NCBI RefSeq assembly: GCF_008017825.1
Contig: NZ_VRLS01000037.1
Span: 11,774 to 75,773, forward strand
Length of the DNA: 64,000 nucleotides
From: Mesonia sp008017825
GTDB taxonomy: Bacteria; Bacteroidota; Bacteroidia; Flavobacteriales; Flavobacteriaceae
Direction of reading: 5' to 3'
Under the pieces are notes generated by a model. The model did no database searches. It was not told where the DNA came from and saw only the letters and a list, made by a program, of their open reading frames with translations. Below, one piece after another: positions 1 through 8,463 of this stretch. Made by a program: the position numbers and the translations under genes. Numbering within the stretch: position 1 is the stretch's first letter; each line of letters begins with the position of its first letter.

Positions 1-1
1 T

Positions 2-547
2 ACAGGAGTGCATAATTTCTTAAAGAAACTGTGGAAGTTGTACCAAAATGGCGAAGAGTTTTTGGTAAGCGATGAAAAAGCGAGTCCAGAGAGTTTAAAA
101 ACCTTTCATAAAACCATTAAAAAGGTAACCGAAGATATTGAGGAGTTTAGTTTTAATACTTCAGTCTCTACGTTTATGATTTGTGTGAACGAGCTGGCTG
201 CTCAAAAATGTACCAGTAGAGAAGTGTTAGAGCCTTTAGCGGTTTTAATTTCGCCTTATGCGCCGCATATTGCAGAAGAATTATGGAGTTTGATGGGGAA
301 TAAAGAAAGTATCGCAACTGCTAGCTATCCTCAATTCGAAGAAAAATTCTTAGTGGAAAGCACCAAAACCTACCCGGTGTCCTTTAACGGAAAAATGCGT
401 TTTACACTAGATCTATCTTTAGACCTGTCTAAAGACGAGATAGAAAAAGCAGTGATGGAAGATGAAAGAACACAAAAACAATTGGACGGTAGAACCCCTA
501 AAAAGGTAATAATTGTTCCTGGTAAAATTGTGAATATTGTAGGGTAG
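2..547 (+). CDS. leuS: Leucyl-tRNA synthetase, C-terminal part (5' end outside window)
   Basis: This is the last ~181 residues of leucyl-tRNA synthetase, which charges tRNA-Leu in the cytoplasm. The reading frame is open from base 2, so the gene begins upstream of the window. The visible part is the class Ia anticodon-binding helical domain, with the SPYAPHIAEELW segment typical of LeuRS, followed by the small C-terminal domain ending in KKVIIVPGKIVNIVG, a characteristic LeuRS terminus. The HIGH and KMSKS motifs must lie outside the window. A rho-independent terminator follows, so it is the last gene of its transcript. Identification is firm for the visible part. Confidence 0.95.
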   Translation, partial: TGVHNFLKKLWKLYQNGEEFLVSDEKASPESLKTFHKTIKKVTEDIEEFSFNTSVSTFMICVNELAAQKCTSREVLEPLAVLISPYAPHIAEELWSLMGNKESIATASYPQFEEKFLVESTKTYPVSFNGKMRFTLDLSLDLSKDEIEKAVMEDERTQKQLDGRTPKKVIIVPGKIVNIVG

Positions 548-573
548 AATGACAAAATAACAGCAAAAAATAA

Positions 574-600
574 CCTCGCTTCTTTGGCGGGGTTTTTGCT
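574..600 (+). terminator. Rho-independent terminator after leuS
   Basis: CCTCGC (574-579) pairs with GCGGGG (587-592), with one G-T wobble, and is followed by TTTTT. It sits 27 bases after the leuS stop codon. Confidence 0.8.
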
Positions 601-641
601 TTTAAAAAGACTATATTAGAGTTTTAAAAAAATAAAAAATT

Positions 642-1334
642 ATGATGGGATATTATATTCTTATTGGCGCAATTATGCTAGTAAGTTGGTACGTAAGTCA
701 CAAGCTTAAATCTAAATTTAAGCAGTACTCAAAAGTACATTTGCAAAATGGAATGAGCGGAGCAGAAATTGCTCGTAAAATGTTAGAAGATAATGGGATT
801 TACGATGTAAAAGTCATTTCAACTCCAGGACAATTGACAGATCATTATCATCCTCAAAAGAAGACTGTGAATTTGAGTGAATCGGTTTATGCGCAACGTA
901 ATGCAGCTGCAGCGGCTGTAGCAGCGCACGAATGTGGTCATGCGGTACAACATGCACAAGCTTATGGATGGTTAAAAATGAGAAGTACTTTAGTTCCTGT
1001 TGTAAGTGTAGCTTCTAAATATAGTCAGTTTGTGATTATGGGAGGAATTATCTTAATGATGATGGTCGCTGGTGGAGTAGGACAAATGGTGCTGTTGGCA
1101 GGAATTATTATGTTTGGGATGGGAACTTTGTTTAGTTTTATTACCCTTCCGGTGGAATATGATGCGAGTAACAGAGCTTTAGCCTGGCTTAAATCCGAAA
1201 ACATTGTAACCCCGCAAGAGTACGAAGGTTCTAAAGATGCTTTAAAGTGGGCAGCAAGAACATATGTTGTTGCAGCAATTGGTTCTCTAGCTACCTTACT
1301 TTATTTTATCGGGATCTTTCTAGGCAGAGATTAA
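642..1334 (+). CDS. Membrane zinc metallopeptidase, YugP family
   Basis: A 230-residue integral membrane protein of the YugP / Zn_peptidase_2 family. The zinc-binding HExxH motif is visible as HECGH at residues 96-100, after an Ala-rich helix. Hydrophobic segments lie at about residues 4-15, 118-165 (probably two helices) and 207-228. Length and layout match the family (about 225-235 residues). Its substrate is unknown; by analogy with M48-type peptidases it may act in membrane protein quality control, which is inference. An alternative ATG lies one codon downstream (645). It is flanked by terminators on both sides, so it appears monocistronic. Confidence 0.88.
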   Translation: MMGYYILIGAIMLVSWYVSHKLKSKFKQYSKVHLQNGMSGAEIARKMLEDNGIYDVKVISTPGQLTDHYHPQKKTVNLSESVYAQRNAAAAAVAAHECGHAVQHAQAYGWLKMRSTLVPVVSVASKYSQFVIMGGIILMMMVAGGVGQMVLLAGIIMFGMGTLFSFITLPVEYDASNRALAWLKSENIVTPQEYEGSKDALKWAARTYVVAAIGSLATLLYFIGIFLGRD

Positions 1335-1381
1335 ATCTGTAAAAGAAATATAGATTAAAAAATTAATAAATTATACTTGAA

Positions 1382-1408
1382 AACGCCTCTACTTAGAGGC
1401 GTTTTTTT
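1382..1408 (+). terminator. Rho-independent terminator after the YugP-like gene
   Basis: AACGCCTCT (1382-1390) and AGAGGCGTT (1395-1403) form a perfect 9-bp stem with a 4-base loop followed by a T tract. It ends only about a dozen bases before the next start codon. Confidence 0.9.
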
Positions 1409-1419
1409 ATTTTTAGGCT

Positions 1420-4113
1420 ATGAAGACTTTTATAGAAGAAACCTTAGATACCTTACTGTCTAATCCCGATTTTAATTTTGAAAAAACCACGTTTATCTTG
1501 CCGAGTAAAAGAGCAGGAAGTTTTTTAAAAGAAAAGATTAAGAGTAAAGTGCATACAACTATTTTTATGCCAGAGGTTTTGAGCACCGAAGATTTTATTG
1601 CGCAAGTTACTCAGCTTATTCCCTTAGATAATACAGGGAGTATATTTGAGCTTTATCAAACTTATGTGCAAACTATAGACAAAGAACATCAAGAATCTTT
1701 TGATAGTTTTTATGCTTGGGCACAGACCTTAATTTACGATTTTAATGAAATCGATAGGTATTTAATAGATGCCGACCATTTTTTTAATTATCTCTCTAGA
1801 ATACAAGACATTAATCACTGGTCTAAAAGTGAAAATCAAACCGATTTAGTAAAAAATTATTTATGGTTTTGGAAGCAGCTACCCGAACTTTATAAAAACT
1901 TCACTCACCGCATTATTAAAGATGGGAAGGCGTACCAAGGTTTAATGTATAGAGAAGCTTCAGAGAAGATTGTTTCATATTTAGAAGAAAATACACAAGA
2001 CTATATTTTTATTGGTTTTAATGCTTTAAATACAGCCGAGCAGAAATTAATTCAGTATATACTAAAACAAAATCGAGGAAAAATATTTTGGGACCTCGAT
2101 GAGGTTTTTTATCAGAACCCTAATCACGAAGCTTCTTTGTTTGTTCGTAATTATGTGAAAAAATGGGACTACTTTAAAGAGAACCCTTTAAAAGATTTAC
2201 CGAGAAATTATGAGCAGCCTAAAAATATCCAGCTTACAGGAATTCCAAAAAATATAGGACAAGCAAAATATATAGCACAAATTTTAAAAGACCTTCCAGC
2301 AGAAGAAATCAAGCAAACGGCAGTCGTGCTTAATGACGAAAGTTTATTACCTGTTTTACTTAATTCTTTACCAGAGAATGTAGAGAAGATAAATATTACG
2401 ATGGGATTGCCTTTGGGAGATACTCCTTTAGCTTCCTTATTTGAGAGTTTATTTAAAATACAAGAACGAGAAGAGGATCAGCTTTATTTCAAATGGGTTT
2501 TAGAAGTTTTAAAACATCCATTTGTGTTGCAAATATTTGCATTAGAAAGCGAGCAGCTGCAAAAAGAAATCATTGTCTCCAATCTGGTCTTTATTAGTTT
2601 AGATAAAATTAAATCGGTAGAGAATTCCGCATTTAGCGAATTTTTAAATCAAGCTTTTCAATTACATCAATCCACCAAAAGTTTTATCCAAGCCATGCTG
2701 AATATTATTCAAGTCTTGCGAGGAAAAGAGGTTGATAACTATGCTTTAGAAACCGAGTATTTATTTCATTTTAATGCGCTATTTGTTCAGTTAAAGAATA
2801 TTTTAGAAGAGCAAAGTACTGTAGATCATATTAAGGTGTTGTATAAAATTTATAGAGATAGTTTAACGACCAAATCTTTAGATTTTGCAGGTTCTCCTTT
2901 TGACGGTTTACAGCTTATGGGAATGTTAGAAACAAGGGTAATTGATTACAAAAATGTGATTCTTACATCGGTTAACGAAGGTGTTTTACCTGCAGGAAAA
3001 AGCAGTAATTCGTTTATTCCTTATGATCTCAAAAAAGAATATGGTTTGCCTACCTACAAAGAAAAAGATGCAGTATATACTTATCACTTTTACCGATTAA
3101 TGCAACGTGCTGAGAATATTCATATTTTATATAACACCGAGCAAGACGGACTTAATGCCGGAGAAAAAAGTAGGTTTATTACCCAGTTAGAGGTCGAGAA
3201 GAAATTAGAATCCACTTTTGTTAACCCTAAAGTGCCTTCTTTATCGAGCCAACTTTTAGAAATAGAAAAAACTCCTGCGGTAATTAAAAAGCTAGAAAAA
3301 CAAGCCGCTTATGGGTTTTCACCCTCTGCTTTGACTACCTATATTCGAAATCCTTTAGATTTTTACAAGCGTTATGTATTGGGGATAAAAGAGGAGCAAG
3401 AGGTAGAAGAAACTGTTGCTGCAAATACGTTGGGAACGATTATACACGATAGCCTTGAGCAGATGTTTCTTCCATTTGTTGGGAAAGAGATCTGTAAAGA
3501 AGATGTGGAGAAACTTGTTAAAACCAGTGATGATGAGGTTTTGAAACAATTTAAAAAAGTATATAAGAATGCTCCAATTCACAAGGGTAAAAACCTATTG
3601 ATTCATGAGGTGGCTAAACGTTATTTACATAATTTTTTTCAGTTTCAGAAAAATGAATTAACACAACATTCGGTTCAGATTATTAGTTTAGAAGCCGAAG
3701 AGAAAATACAAGTAGAGATTCCGCAGCTGCAAACTCCCGTTTTTATCAAAGGAAAAGTAGATCGCCTAGATTCCCTTGACGGAATTAAAAGAATTATAGA
3801 TTACAAAACAGGAAAAGTAGAAGCAAAAGATGTTACCATCAAAGATTGGGATTTGCTGGGAACCGATTATAAATTCAGTAAAGCATTTCAAGTTTTATGT
3901 TATGCGAAAATGATTTTAAAGGACGAAGATTATGATAAAGCTCAAGGCGGAATTATTTCTTTTAAAAATTTAAAATCAGGTTTTTTGGAATTAAAACAAG
4001 GGAAAGAGACCTTAATTAGTAATGAAATGATGATTCAGTTTGATGAAGTATTACAGAATTTAATTCTCGAAATTCTCAATCCTGAAATTCCGTTTAAAGA
4101 AAAAGAAGTATGA
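1420..4113 (+). CDS. AddB-like protein: degenerate helicase with C-terminal PD-(D/E)XK nuclease
   Basis: An 897-residue protein resembling the AddB/RexB subunit of AddAB-type double-strand-break repair enzymes. The N-terminal two thirds is a superfamily-I-helicase-like region (PSKRAGSFLKEKIK near the start is the usual AddB equivalent of a Walker A region, without a clear P-loop). The C-terminal RecB-type nuclease is recognisable: GKVDRLD with Asp781, then DYKTGK with Asp794 and Lys796. Flavobacteria often annotate it as a PD-(D/E)XK nuclease family protein. No AddA-like UvrD helicase is visible on either side, so the partner must be encoded elsewhere. It overlaps the next gene by 4 bases (ATGA), implying translational coupling. 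Confidence 0.82.
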   Translation: MKTFIEETLDTLLSNPDFNFEKTTFILPSKRAGSFLKEKIKSKVHTTIFMPEVLSTEDFIAQVTQLIPLDNTGSIFELYQTYVQTIDKEHQESFDSFYAWAQTLIYDFNEIDRYLIDADHFFNYLSRIQDINHWSKSENQTDLVKNYLWFWKQLPELYKNFTHRIIKDGKAYQGLMYREASEKIVSYLEENTQDYIFIGFNALNTAEQKLIQYILKQNRGKIFWDLDEVFYQNPNHEASLFVRNYVKKWDYFKENPLKDLPRNYEQPKNIQLTGIPKNIGQAKYIAQILKDLPAEEIKQTAVVLNDESLLPVLLNSLPENVEKINITMGLPLGDTPLASLFESLFKIQEREEDQLYFKWVLEVLKHPFVLQIFALESEQLQKEIIVSNLVFISLDKIKSVENSAFSEFLNQAFQLHQSTKSFIQAMLNIIQVLRGKEVDNYALETEYLFHFNALFVQLKNILEEQSTVDHIKVLYKIYRDSLTTKSLDFAGSPFDGLQLMGMLETRVIDYKNVILTSVNEGVLPAGKSSNSFIPYDLKKEYGLPTYKEKDAVYTYHFYRLMQRAENIHILYNTEQDGLNAGEKSRFITQLEVEKKLESTFVNPKVPSLSSQLLEIEKTPAVIKKLEKQAAYGFSPSALTTYIRNPLDFYKRYVLGIKEEQEVEETVAANTLGTIIHDSLEQMFLPFVGKEICKEDVEKLVKTSDDEVLKQFKKVYKNAPIHKGKNLLIHEVAKRYLHNFFQFQKNELTQHSVQIISLEAEEKIQVEIPQLQTPVFIKGKVDRLDSLDGIKRIIDYKTGKVEAKDVTIKDWDLLGTDYKFSKAFQVLCYAKMILKDEDYDKAQGGIISFKNLKSGFLELKQGKETLISNEMMIQFDEVLQNLILEILNPEIPFKEKEV

Positions 4114-4955
4114 TAAGAGAAAAGAATTTTAAACTAAAAGGAAGTAATGGTTTACCAATTGTCATTGATGCATTTTTTAAACCCAATCAATCTCCAAAAC
4201 CTGTCGTTGTTTTTTGCCATGGTTATAAAGGATTTAAAGATTGGGGAGCTTGGAATTTAGTAGCCGAACATTTTGCTGAAAACCATTTTTTCTTTGTTAA
4301 ATTTAATTTTTCTCATAATGGAGGTACACCTGAGCTACCAATAGATTTTCCAAATCTAGAAGCTTTTGCACAAGATAATTATACCAAACAGCTGTACGAT
4401 TTACAGTGTGTGATAGATTGGTTGCTCAACGATAATCGATTTGCTGCAAATATTAATACTCAGAAAATACATTTAATAGGTCACAGTAGAGGTGGCGGAA
4501 TTGTTTTATTAAAAGCCAACCAAGAAAAAAAAGTAAGTACGGTCACCACCTGGGCAGGAGTTAGTGATTTTGCTTCTCGATTTCCCTCGGGAGAAAAATT
4601 AACCCAATGGCAAAAGGATAAGGTCTATTATGTGGAAAATGGAAGAACTAAGCAACATATGCCCCATAATATTCAGTTTTATGAAGATTTTATAGAACAT
4701 AAAGAAGATTTAGACATTTCTAAAGCGGCACGAAATTTAAAAATTCCGCAACTTATAATTCATGCCAAAGGAGATACTTCCGTAAAGGTAAAGGAAGCCG
4801 AACAACTACAAGAGTGGAATCCGAAAGCAAAAATGTTTTTATTAGAAGAAAGTAATCACGTTTTTGATACCCAACACCCTTGGGGAAAAGATGAAATGAG
4901 TGCGAGTTTGAAACAAATAGTAAATAAAAGTATTCAATTTATTAAAAACAATTAG
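4110..4955 (+). CDS. Alpha/beta hydrolase (dienelactone hydrolase / esterase type)
   Basis: A 281-residue cytoplasmic alpha/beta-hydrolase-fold protein with no signal peptide. The nucleophile elbow is GHSRGG with Ser126; the probable acid is Asp222 in AKGDTS and the catalytic His is His250 in SNHVFD. An oxyanion-hole HGYKG motif sits near residue 38. The start codon overlaps the end of the AddB-like gene, and the antiporter gene follows with no gap, so the three form one operon. The substrate cannot be read from sequence; esterase or acyl-peptidase activity is possible. Confidence 0.85.
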   Translation: MIREKNFKLKGSNGLPIVIDAFFKPNQSPKPVVVFCHGYKGFKDWGAWNLVAEHFAENHFFFVKFNFSHNGGTPELPIDFPNLEAFAQDNYTKQLYDLQCVIDWLLNDNRFAANINTQKIHLIGHSRGGGIVLLKANQEKKVSTVTTWAGVSDFASRFPSGEKLTQWQKDKVYYVENGRTKQHMPHNIQFYEDFIEHKEDLDISKAARNLKIPQLIIHAKGDTSVKVKEAEQLQEWNPKAKMFLLEESNHVFDTQHPWGKDEMSASLKQIVNKSIQFIKNN

Positions 4956-6407
4956 ATGGAATCTCAATATCTTATTCTTGTAGGTTCGTTGTTGTTGCTT
5001 ATGAGTATTTTGGCAGGTAAAACTTCTTATAAATTTGGAGTGCCAACCTTAATTTTATTCCTTTCCGTTGGGATGCTGGCAGGATCTGAAGGAATCTTAG
5101 GAATTAATTTTGATAGTCCTAGTTTTGCACAGTTTATAGGAATAATTGCCCTTAATGTCATCTTGTTTTCAGGAGGGTTGGATACTCGTTGGAAAGCTGT
5201 AAAACCTGTGGCCGCAAAAGGATTTTTGCTATCTACACTCGGTGTTTTTATAACCGCAGGAGCCGTGGGAGGTTTTACGTATTACTTATTAGATTTTACA
5301 CTTATTGAAGCATTTTTACTTGGCGCTATTGTATCTTCTACAGATGCTGCTGCGGTATTTTCTATTTTGAGATCTAACAATATCAATTTAAAGTATGGGA
5401 TTAGACCCATGCTCGAGTTAGAAAGTGGAAGTAACGACCCAATGGCTTACTTTCTTACCACCTTATTTACGGGGATGGTCGTAGCTCAAGAATTTTCTTT
5501 AACCTCTTCTGTTTTAGATTTGGTTTTACAGCTTGCCATAGGTGGAGTTTCTGGATATTTTTTAGGGAAAGGAAGTAAGTGGCTTATTAATAAAATCGCT
5601 TTAGATTTTGAAGGCTTATACCCAGTTTTAGGTTTAGCCTTAAGTTTTATTATTTATTCCTTTACGGAAGTGATTCACGGTAATGGTTTCCTAGCCGTAT
5701 ATGTATCTTCGGTTTTGTTAGCGAATAGCGAATTGGTTAAAAAGTATGCTTTACGTCAGTTTTTTGACGGTTTTGCTTGGTTAATGCAGATTATACTATT
5801 CTTAACTTTAGGATTGTTGGTATTTCCTTCTAGAGTAATTGATATTCTTCCTATTGGTTTAGCGATTGCCTTGTTTCTCATATTTGTAGCTCGTCCCTTA
5901 AGTGTTTTTATAAGCCTAGCTTTTTTTAAATTAAATATAAGGAGTAAACTATTTATCTCTTGGGTGGGATTACGAGGAGCGGTGCCTATTGTTTTTGCAA
6001 CTTTCCCGATGGTAATGGGATTAGAAAAAGCCGATTTAATCTTCAATATCGTATTTTTAGTCACCTTGGTTTCTATTATGTTGCAAGGAACTACCATCAA
6101 CAAAATGGCTCAATGGCTTGGTGTGCAAGATAATGAGGTGAAAACTTTAAAGAAGGCAAGAGCATTTGAGTTTTCTGAAGATTCAAAAACTGAAAGTGCC
6201 GAAATTTATATCTCTTCTAACAGTAAAGTTATTGGTAAAAAGATTCACGAATTAGATCTGCCAAAAGATAGTTTGGTGGTAATGATCATTAGAAAAGCGA
6301 AATATTTTGTTCCATCTGGATCCACAGAATTGAAATACGGAGACACTTTACAGGTGATTTCAACGAGTACTAAAGATTTAACTAAAATGGCTCAGGATTT
6401 TGGATAA
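4956..6407 (+). CDS. Potassium/proton antiporter (CPA1 family, with TrkA-C domain)
   Basis: A 483-residue inner-membrane cation/proton antiporter of the NhaP2/CvrA type. Residues 1 to about 390 contain around a dozen hydrophobic helices of the Na_H_Exchanger family, including the conserved ESGSNDPMA motif (Asn160-Asp161) in the ion-binding core. Residues ~400-483 form a RCK/TrkA-C-like regulatory domain (IYISSNSKVIGKKIHELDLP onward), which in relatives gates transport by small ligands. Translation begins right after the hydrolase stop, so the genes are co-transcribed. Potassium rather than sodium as the transported ion is inferred from the TrkA-C fusion. Confidence 0.88.
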   Translation: MESQYLILVGSLLLLMSILAGKTSYKFGVPTLILFLSVGMLAGSEGILGINFDSPSFAQFIGIIALNVILFSGGLDTRWKAVKPVAAKGFLLSTLGVFITAGAVGGFTYYLLDFTLIEAFLLGAIVSSTDAAAVFSILRSNNINLKYGIRPMLELESGSNDPMAYFLTTLFTGMVVAQEFSLTSSVLDLVLQLAIGGVSGYFLGKGSKWLINKIALDFEGLYPVLGLALSFIIYSFTEVIHGNGFLAVYVSSVLLANSELVKKYALRQFFDGFAWLMQIILFLTLGLLVFPSRVIDILPIGLAIALFLIFVARPLSVFISLAFFKLNIRSKLFISWVGLRGAVPIVFATFPMVMGLEKADLIFNIVFLVTLVSIMLQGTTINKMAQWLGVQDNEVKTLKKARAFEFSEDSKTESAEIYISSNSKVIGKKIHELDLPKDSLVVMIIRKAKYFVPSGSTELKYGDTLQVISTSTKDLTKMAQDFG

Positions 6408-6431
6408 ATGTTTTACATTAGCCACTCCATT

Positions 6432-6505
6432 GGGGGATTAGCTCAGTTGGCTAGAGCGTTTGGCTGGCAGCCAAAAGGTCATCGGTTCGACTCCGATATT
6501 CTCCA
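6432..6505 (+). tRNA. tRNA-Ala (anticodon GGC)
   Basis: A complete cloverleaf folds by eye: acceptor GGGGGAT/ATTCTCC, D-stem GCTC/GAGC, anticodon stem TTTGG/CCAAA (6459-6463 with 6471-6475), 7-base loop CTGGCAG with anticodon GGC at 6466-6468, 5-base variable loop, and T-stem ATCGG/CCGAT. The third acceptor pair is G3-U70, the classic identity element of tRNA-Ala, which confirms the assignment. The discriminator base is A (6505). The 3' CCA is not encoded. Confidence 0.97.
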
Positions 6506-6510
6506 CAAAA

Positions 6511-6540
6511 AAACCTGCTAAATTATAGCAGGTTTTTTTT
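6511..6540. terminator. Bidirectional terminator between tRNA-Ala and the dehydrogenase gene
   Basis: AAACCTGCTA (6511-6520) and TAGCAGGTTT (6526-6535) form a perfect 10-bp stem, with A and T tracts on the two sides. It can end the tRNA transcript on + and the convergent gene on -. Confidence 0.9.
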
Positions 6541-6558
6541 ATAAAAATTTAATAAAGC

Positions 6559-7929
6559 TTATCCCACAATATTATCTTTGTTATAGCCTAAATACTCCAC
6601 TTCTTTTTCAGTAAATTCAATTCCATTTTCAGCTAATTCTGCTAAAATAGGCTCGTAAACTTCTTTGCTAATTGGTCTTAAAACTCCAGGAGTAGTAATT
6701 TCTTTGTTTAAGATCTTAACAGTTGCAATTGCTACAGGTAAACCTACAGTTTTCGCCATTGCAGTATAAGTTTGGTCTTCACCAATATGAACCATGGTAG
6801 AGTCGATCTGTTTTTTCTTTCCGTTAAGTTCATATCCAAATTTATGATACATTACAATCATGTCTTTATCATCTTCCGCTAAGGTCCATTTGTCTTCAAG
6901 AATTTTTTGGAGCGCTTGGGCAGGTGTTGCATCTTTAATTCCTATCTTTTTCTCGGTGTTGAAAATATCAAGTTCCAAAAGTTTTTCCCACATCAAATCA
7001 TCTTGATCTATTTTAAGGGAATAACGCATTTTAAGCTCTACAGAATCTGTTGGGGAGTAAGGGAGAAATGAGTTTACAAACTCTCTATAACTCATATTTT
7101 CTGAGTTTTGCATAAAGTAAGTGTCATCGGTCATTCCTAATTGAACAAACATATTCCATGCTTTACTAAAGCCTACTCTTCGTAGAGTTCCTCTATATAA
7201 AGTTTTTATACTGTCTAAGCCATAAACGCTTTGGTAAGCAAGAGAGTTTCTGTTGGCAAGTCCTTCAAATTTTCCGTAACCTTCAACTTCCAAAAATTCG
7301 GTTCTTCTAAAAAGTCGGTGATAGGGAATATATTTATACTGTCCTTCTTGCATAAATTCTGCAGCACCACCTTGACCCGCTACTACAACATTTCTAGGAT
7401 TCCAAGTAAACTTATAGTTCCATAAATTGGTATCGCTCTCTGGAGCTACTAAACCGCCAGTAAAAGATTCAAAAAGCAATAGCTTGCCGCCATTCTCTCT
7501 AATTTTATCAATTACCTGCATGGCACTCATATGATCAATGCCTGGATCGACACCAATCTCATTCATAAACACTAAACCCTTATCTTTTACAGCTTCATCT
7601 AGAGCTTCCATTTCTTTGCTTACGTAAGAAGCGGTAACCATATTTTTCCCAAATTCTACACAATCTTTAGCGACTTCTATATGGAATCTTGCGGGAAGCA
7701 TTGAAATAACAATATCTGCATTTTTAATAGCTTCTTTACGTTCTTCTTCCTTAAAAATATCTAGAGAAATTGCTTTGGTGTTTTCATGATCTCCAGCAAA
7801 TTTTTGAGCATTTTCTATAGATAAATCTCCAATAGTTAAGAAGAGTTTTTCTGAAGTAGATTTTTCTTTTAAATATTTAATGAGGGAAGAGGTAGATTTT
7901 CCTGCTCCAATAATTAATATGTTTCGCAT
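6559..7929 (-). CDS. Saccharopine dehydrogenase family protein
   Basis: A 456-residue NAD(P)-dependent oxidoreductase of the saccharopine dehydrogenase / LYS9-like family. The Rossmann motif IIGAGKST lies at the N-terminus, followed by the conserved DIVISMLPARFH and MNEIGVDPGIDHMSAM segments. The start used here is the ATG at 7929 (MRNILIIGAGKS), because it puts the Rossmann strand at residue 4; the longer reading from 7965 needs a TTG start and adds 12 residues. In bacteria such proteins act in lysine catabolism or carboxynorspermidine/homospermidine-type metabolism; the precise reaction is not evident. It is divergent from the DUF423 gene. Confidence 0.85.
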   Translation of the reverse strand: MRNILIIGAGKSTSSLIKYLKEKSTSEKLFLTIGDLSIENAQKFAGDHENTKAISLDIFKEEERKEAIKNADIVISMLPARFHIEVAKDCVEFGKNMVTASYVSKEMEALDEAVKDKGLVFMNEIGVDPGIDHMSAMQVIDKIRENGGKLLLFESFTGGLVAPESDTNLWNYKFTWNPRNVVVAGQGGAAEFMQEGQYKYIPYHRLFRRTEFLEVEGYGKFEGLANRNSLAYQSVYGLDSIKTLYRGTLRRVGFSKAWNMFVQLGMTDDTYFMQNSENMSYREFVNSFLPYSPTDSVELKMRYSLKIDQDDLMWEKLLELDIFNTEKKIGIKDATPAQALQKILEDKWTLAEDDKDMIVMYHKFGYELNGKKKQIDSTMVHIGEDQTYTAMAKTVGLPVAIATVKILNKEITTPGVLRPISKEVYEPILAELAENGIEFTEKEVEYLGYNKDNIVG

Positions 7930-8000
7930 CTTAAATAGTTGTTTAAATTTGCAGTTATTCTTCAAAGTAATTAATTAATTACCGGTAAAAAAAATAATAG

Positions 8001-8390
8001 ATGCATAGAAAGTTGTTAATTTTAGGGAGTGTAAGTGGATTTTTGGCAGTAATTCTTGGCGCTTTTGCAAGTCATGGATTAGAGAAGGTTTTATCTGTGA
8101 GTGAATTGAGTACTTTTGAGGTGGGAATTAGGTATCAGTTTTATCATACGCTATTAGCGATCCTTTGCGGAAGTATTTCGGCGTTAAGCGAAAAAAGTAA
8201 AAACACTATATTTTACTTAATTCTTATAGGTGTGATTTTATTTTCGGGATCAATTTATGGTTTAGCTACCAACATTCTTTCTGTTTTCGATTTTAAAACC
8301 ATTGCCTGGTTAACTCCTGTTGGGGGCATATTTTTAATTTCTAGTTGGTTAGTGTTGTTTTTTAACGTGCTGAAAATGAAAAAGAAATAA
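8001..8390 (+). CDS. DUF423 (YgdD-type) membrane protein
   Basis: A 129-residue small inner-membrane protein with four predicted hydrophobic helices (about residues 5-22, 45-62, 69-90 and 100-123). The N-terminal GAFASHGLEK motif is typical of the DUF423/YgdD family. Molecular function is unknown in the family. It is divergent from the saccharopine dehydrogenase-type gene, with only ~70 bases between the start codons, and precedes pckA by 73 bases. Confidence 0.85.
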   Translation: MHRKLLILGSVSGFLAVILGAFASHGLEKVLSVSELSTFEVGIRYQFYHTLLAILCGSISALSEKSKNTIFYLILIGVILFSGSIYGLATNILSVFDFKTIAWLTPVGGIFLISSWLVLFFNVLKMKKK

Positions 8391-8434
8391 AAAAACTAAG
8401 TAATCCTATATTTGTTTGGTATTATTTATATTTT

Positions 8435-8448
8435 TGTTCTAAAGAACA
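8435..8448. promoter_or_regulatory. Inverted repeat upstream of pckA (possible operator)
   Basis: TGTTCT (8435-8440) and AGAACA (8443-8448) form a 6+6 palindrome with a 2-base centre, 15 bases before the pckA ATG. A TATATTTG match to the Bacteroidota -7 element lies just upstream at 8407-8414. A regulator-binding role is inferred from position only. Confidence 0.3.
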
Positions 8449-8463
8449 CAACAAATCAATTTT

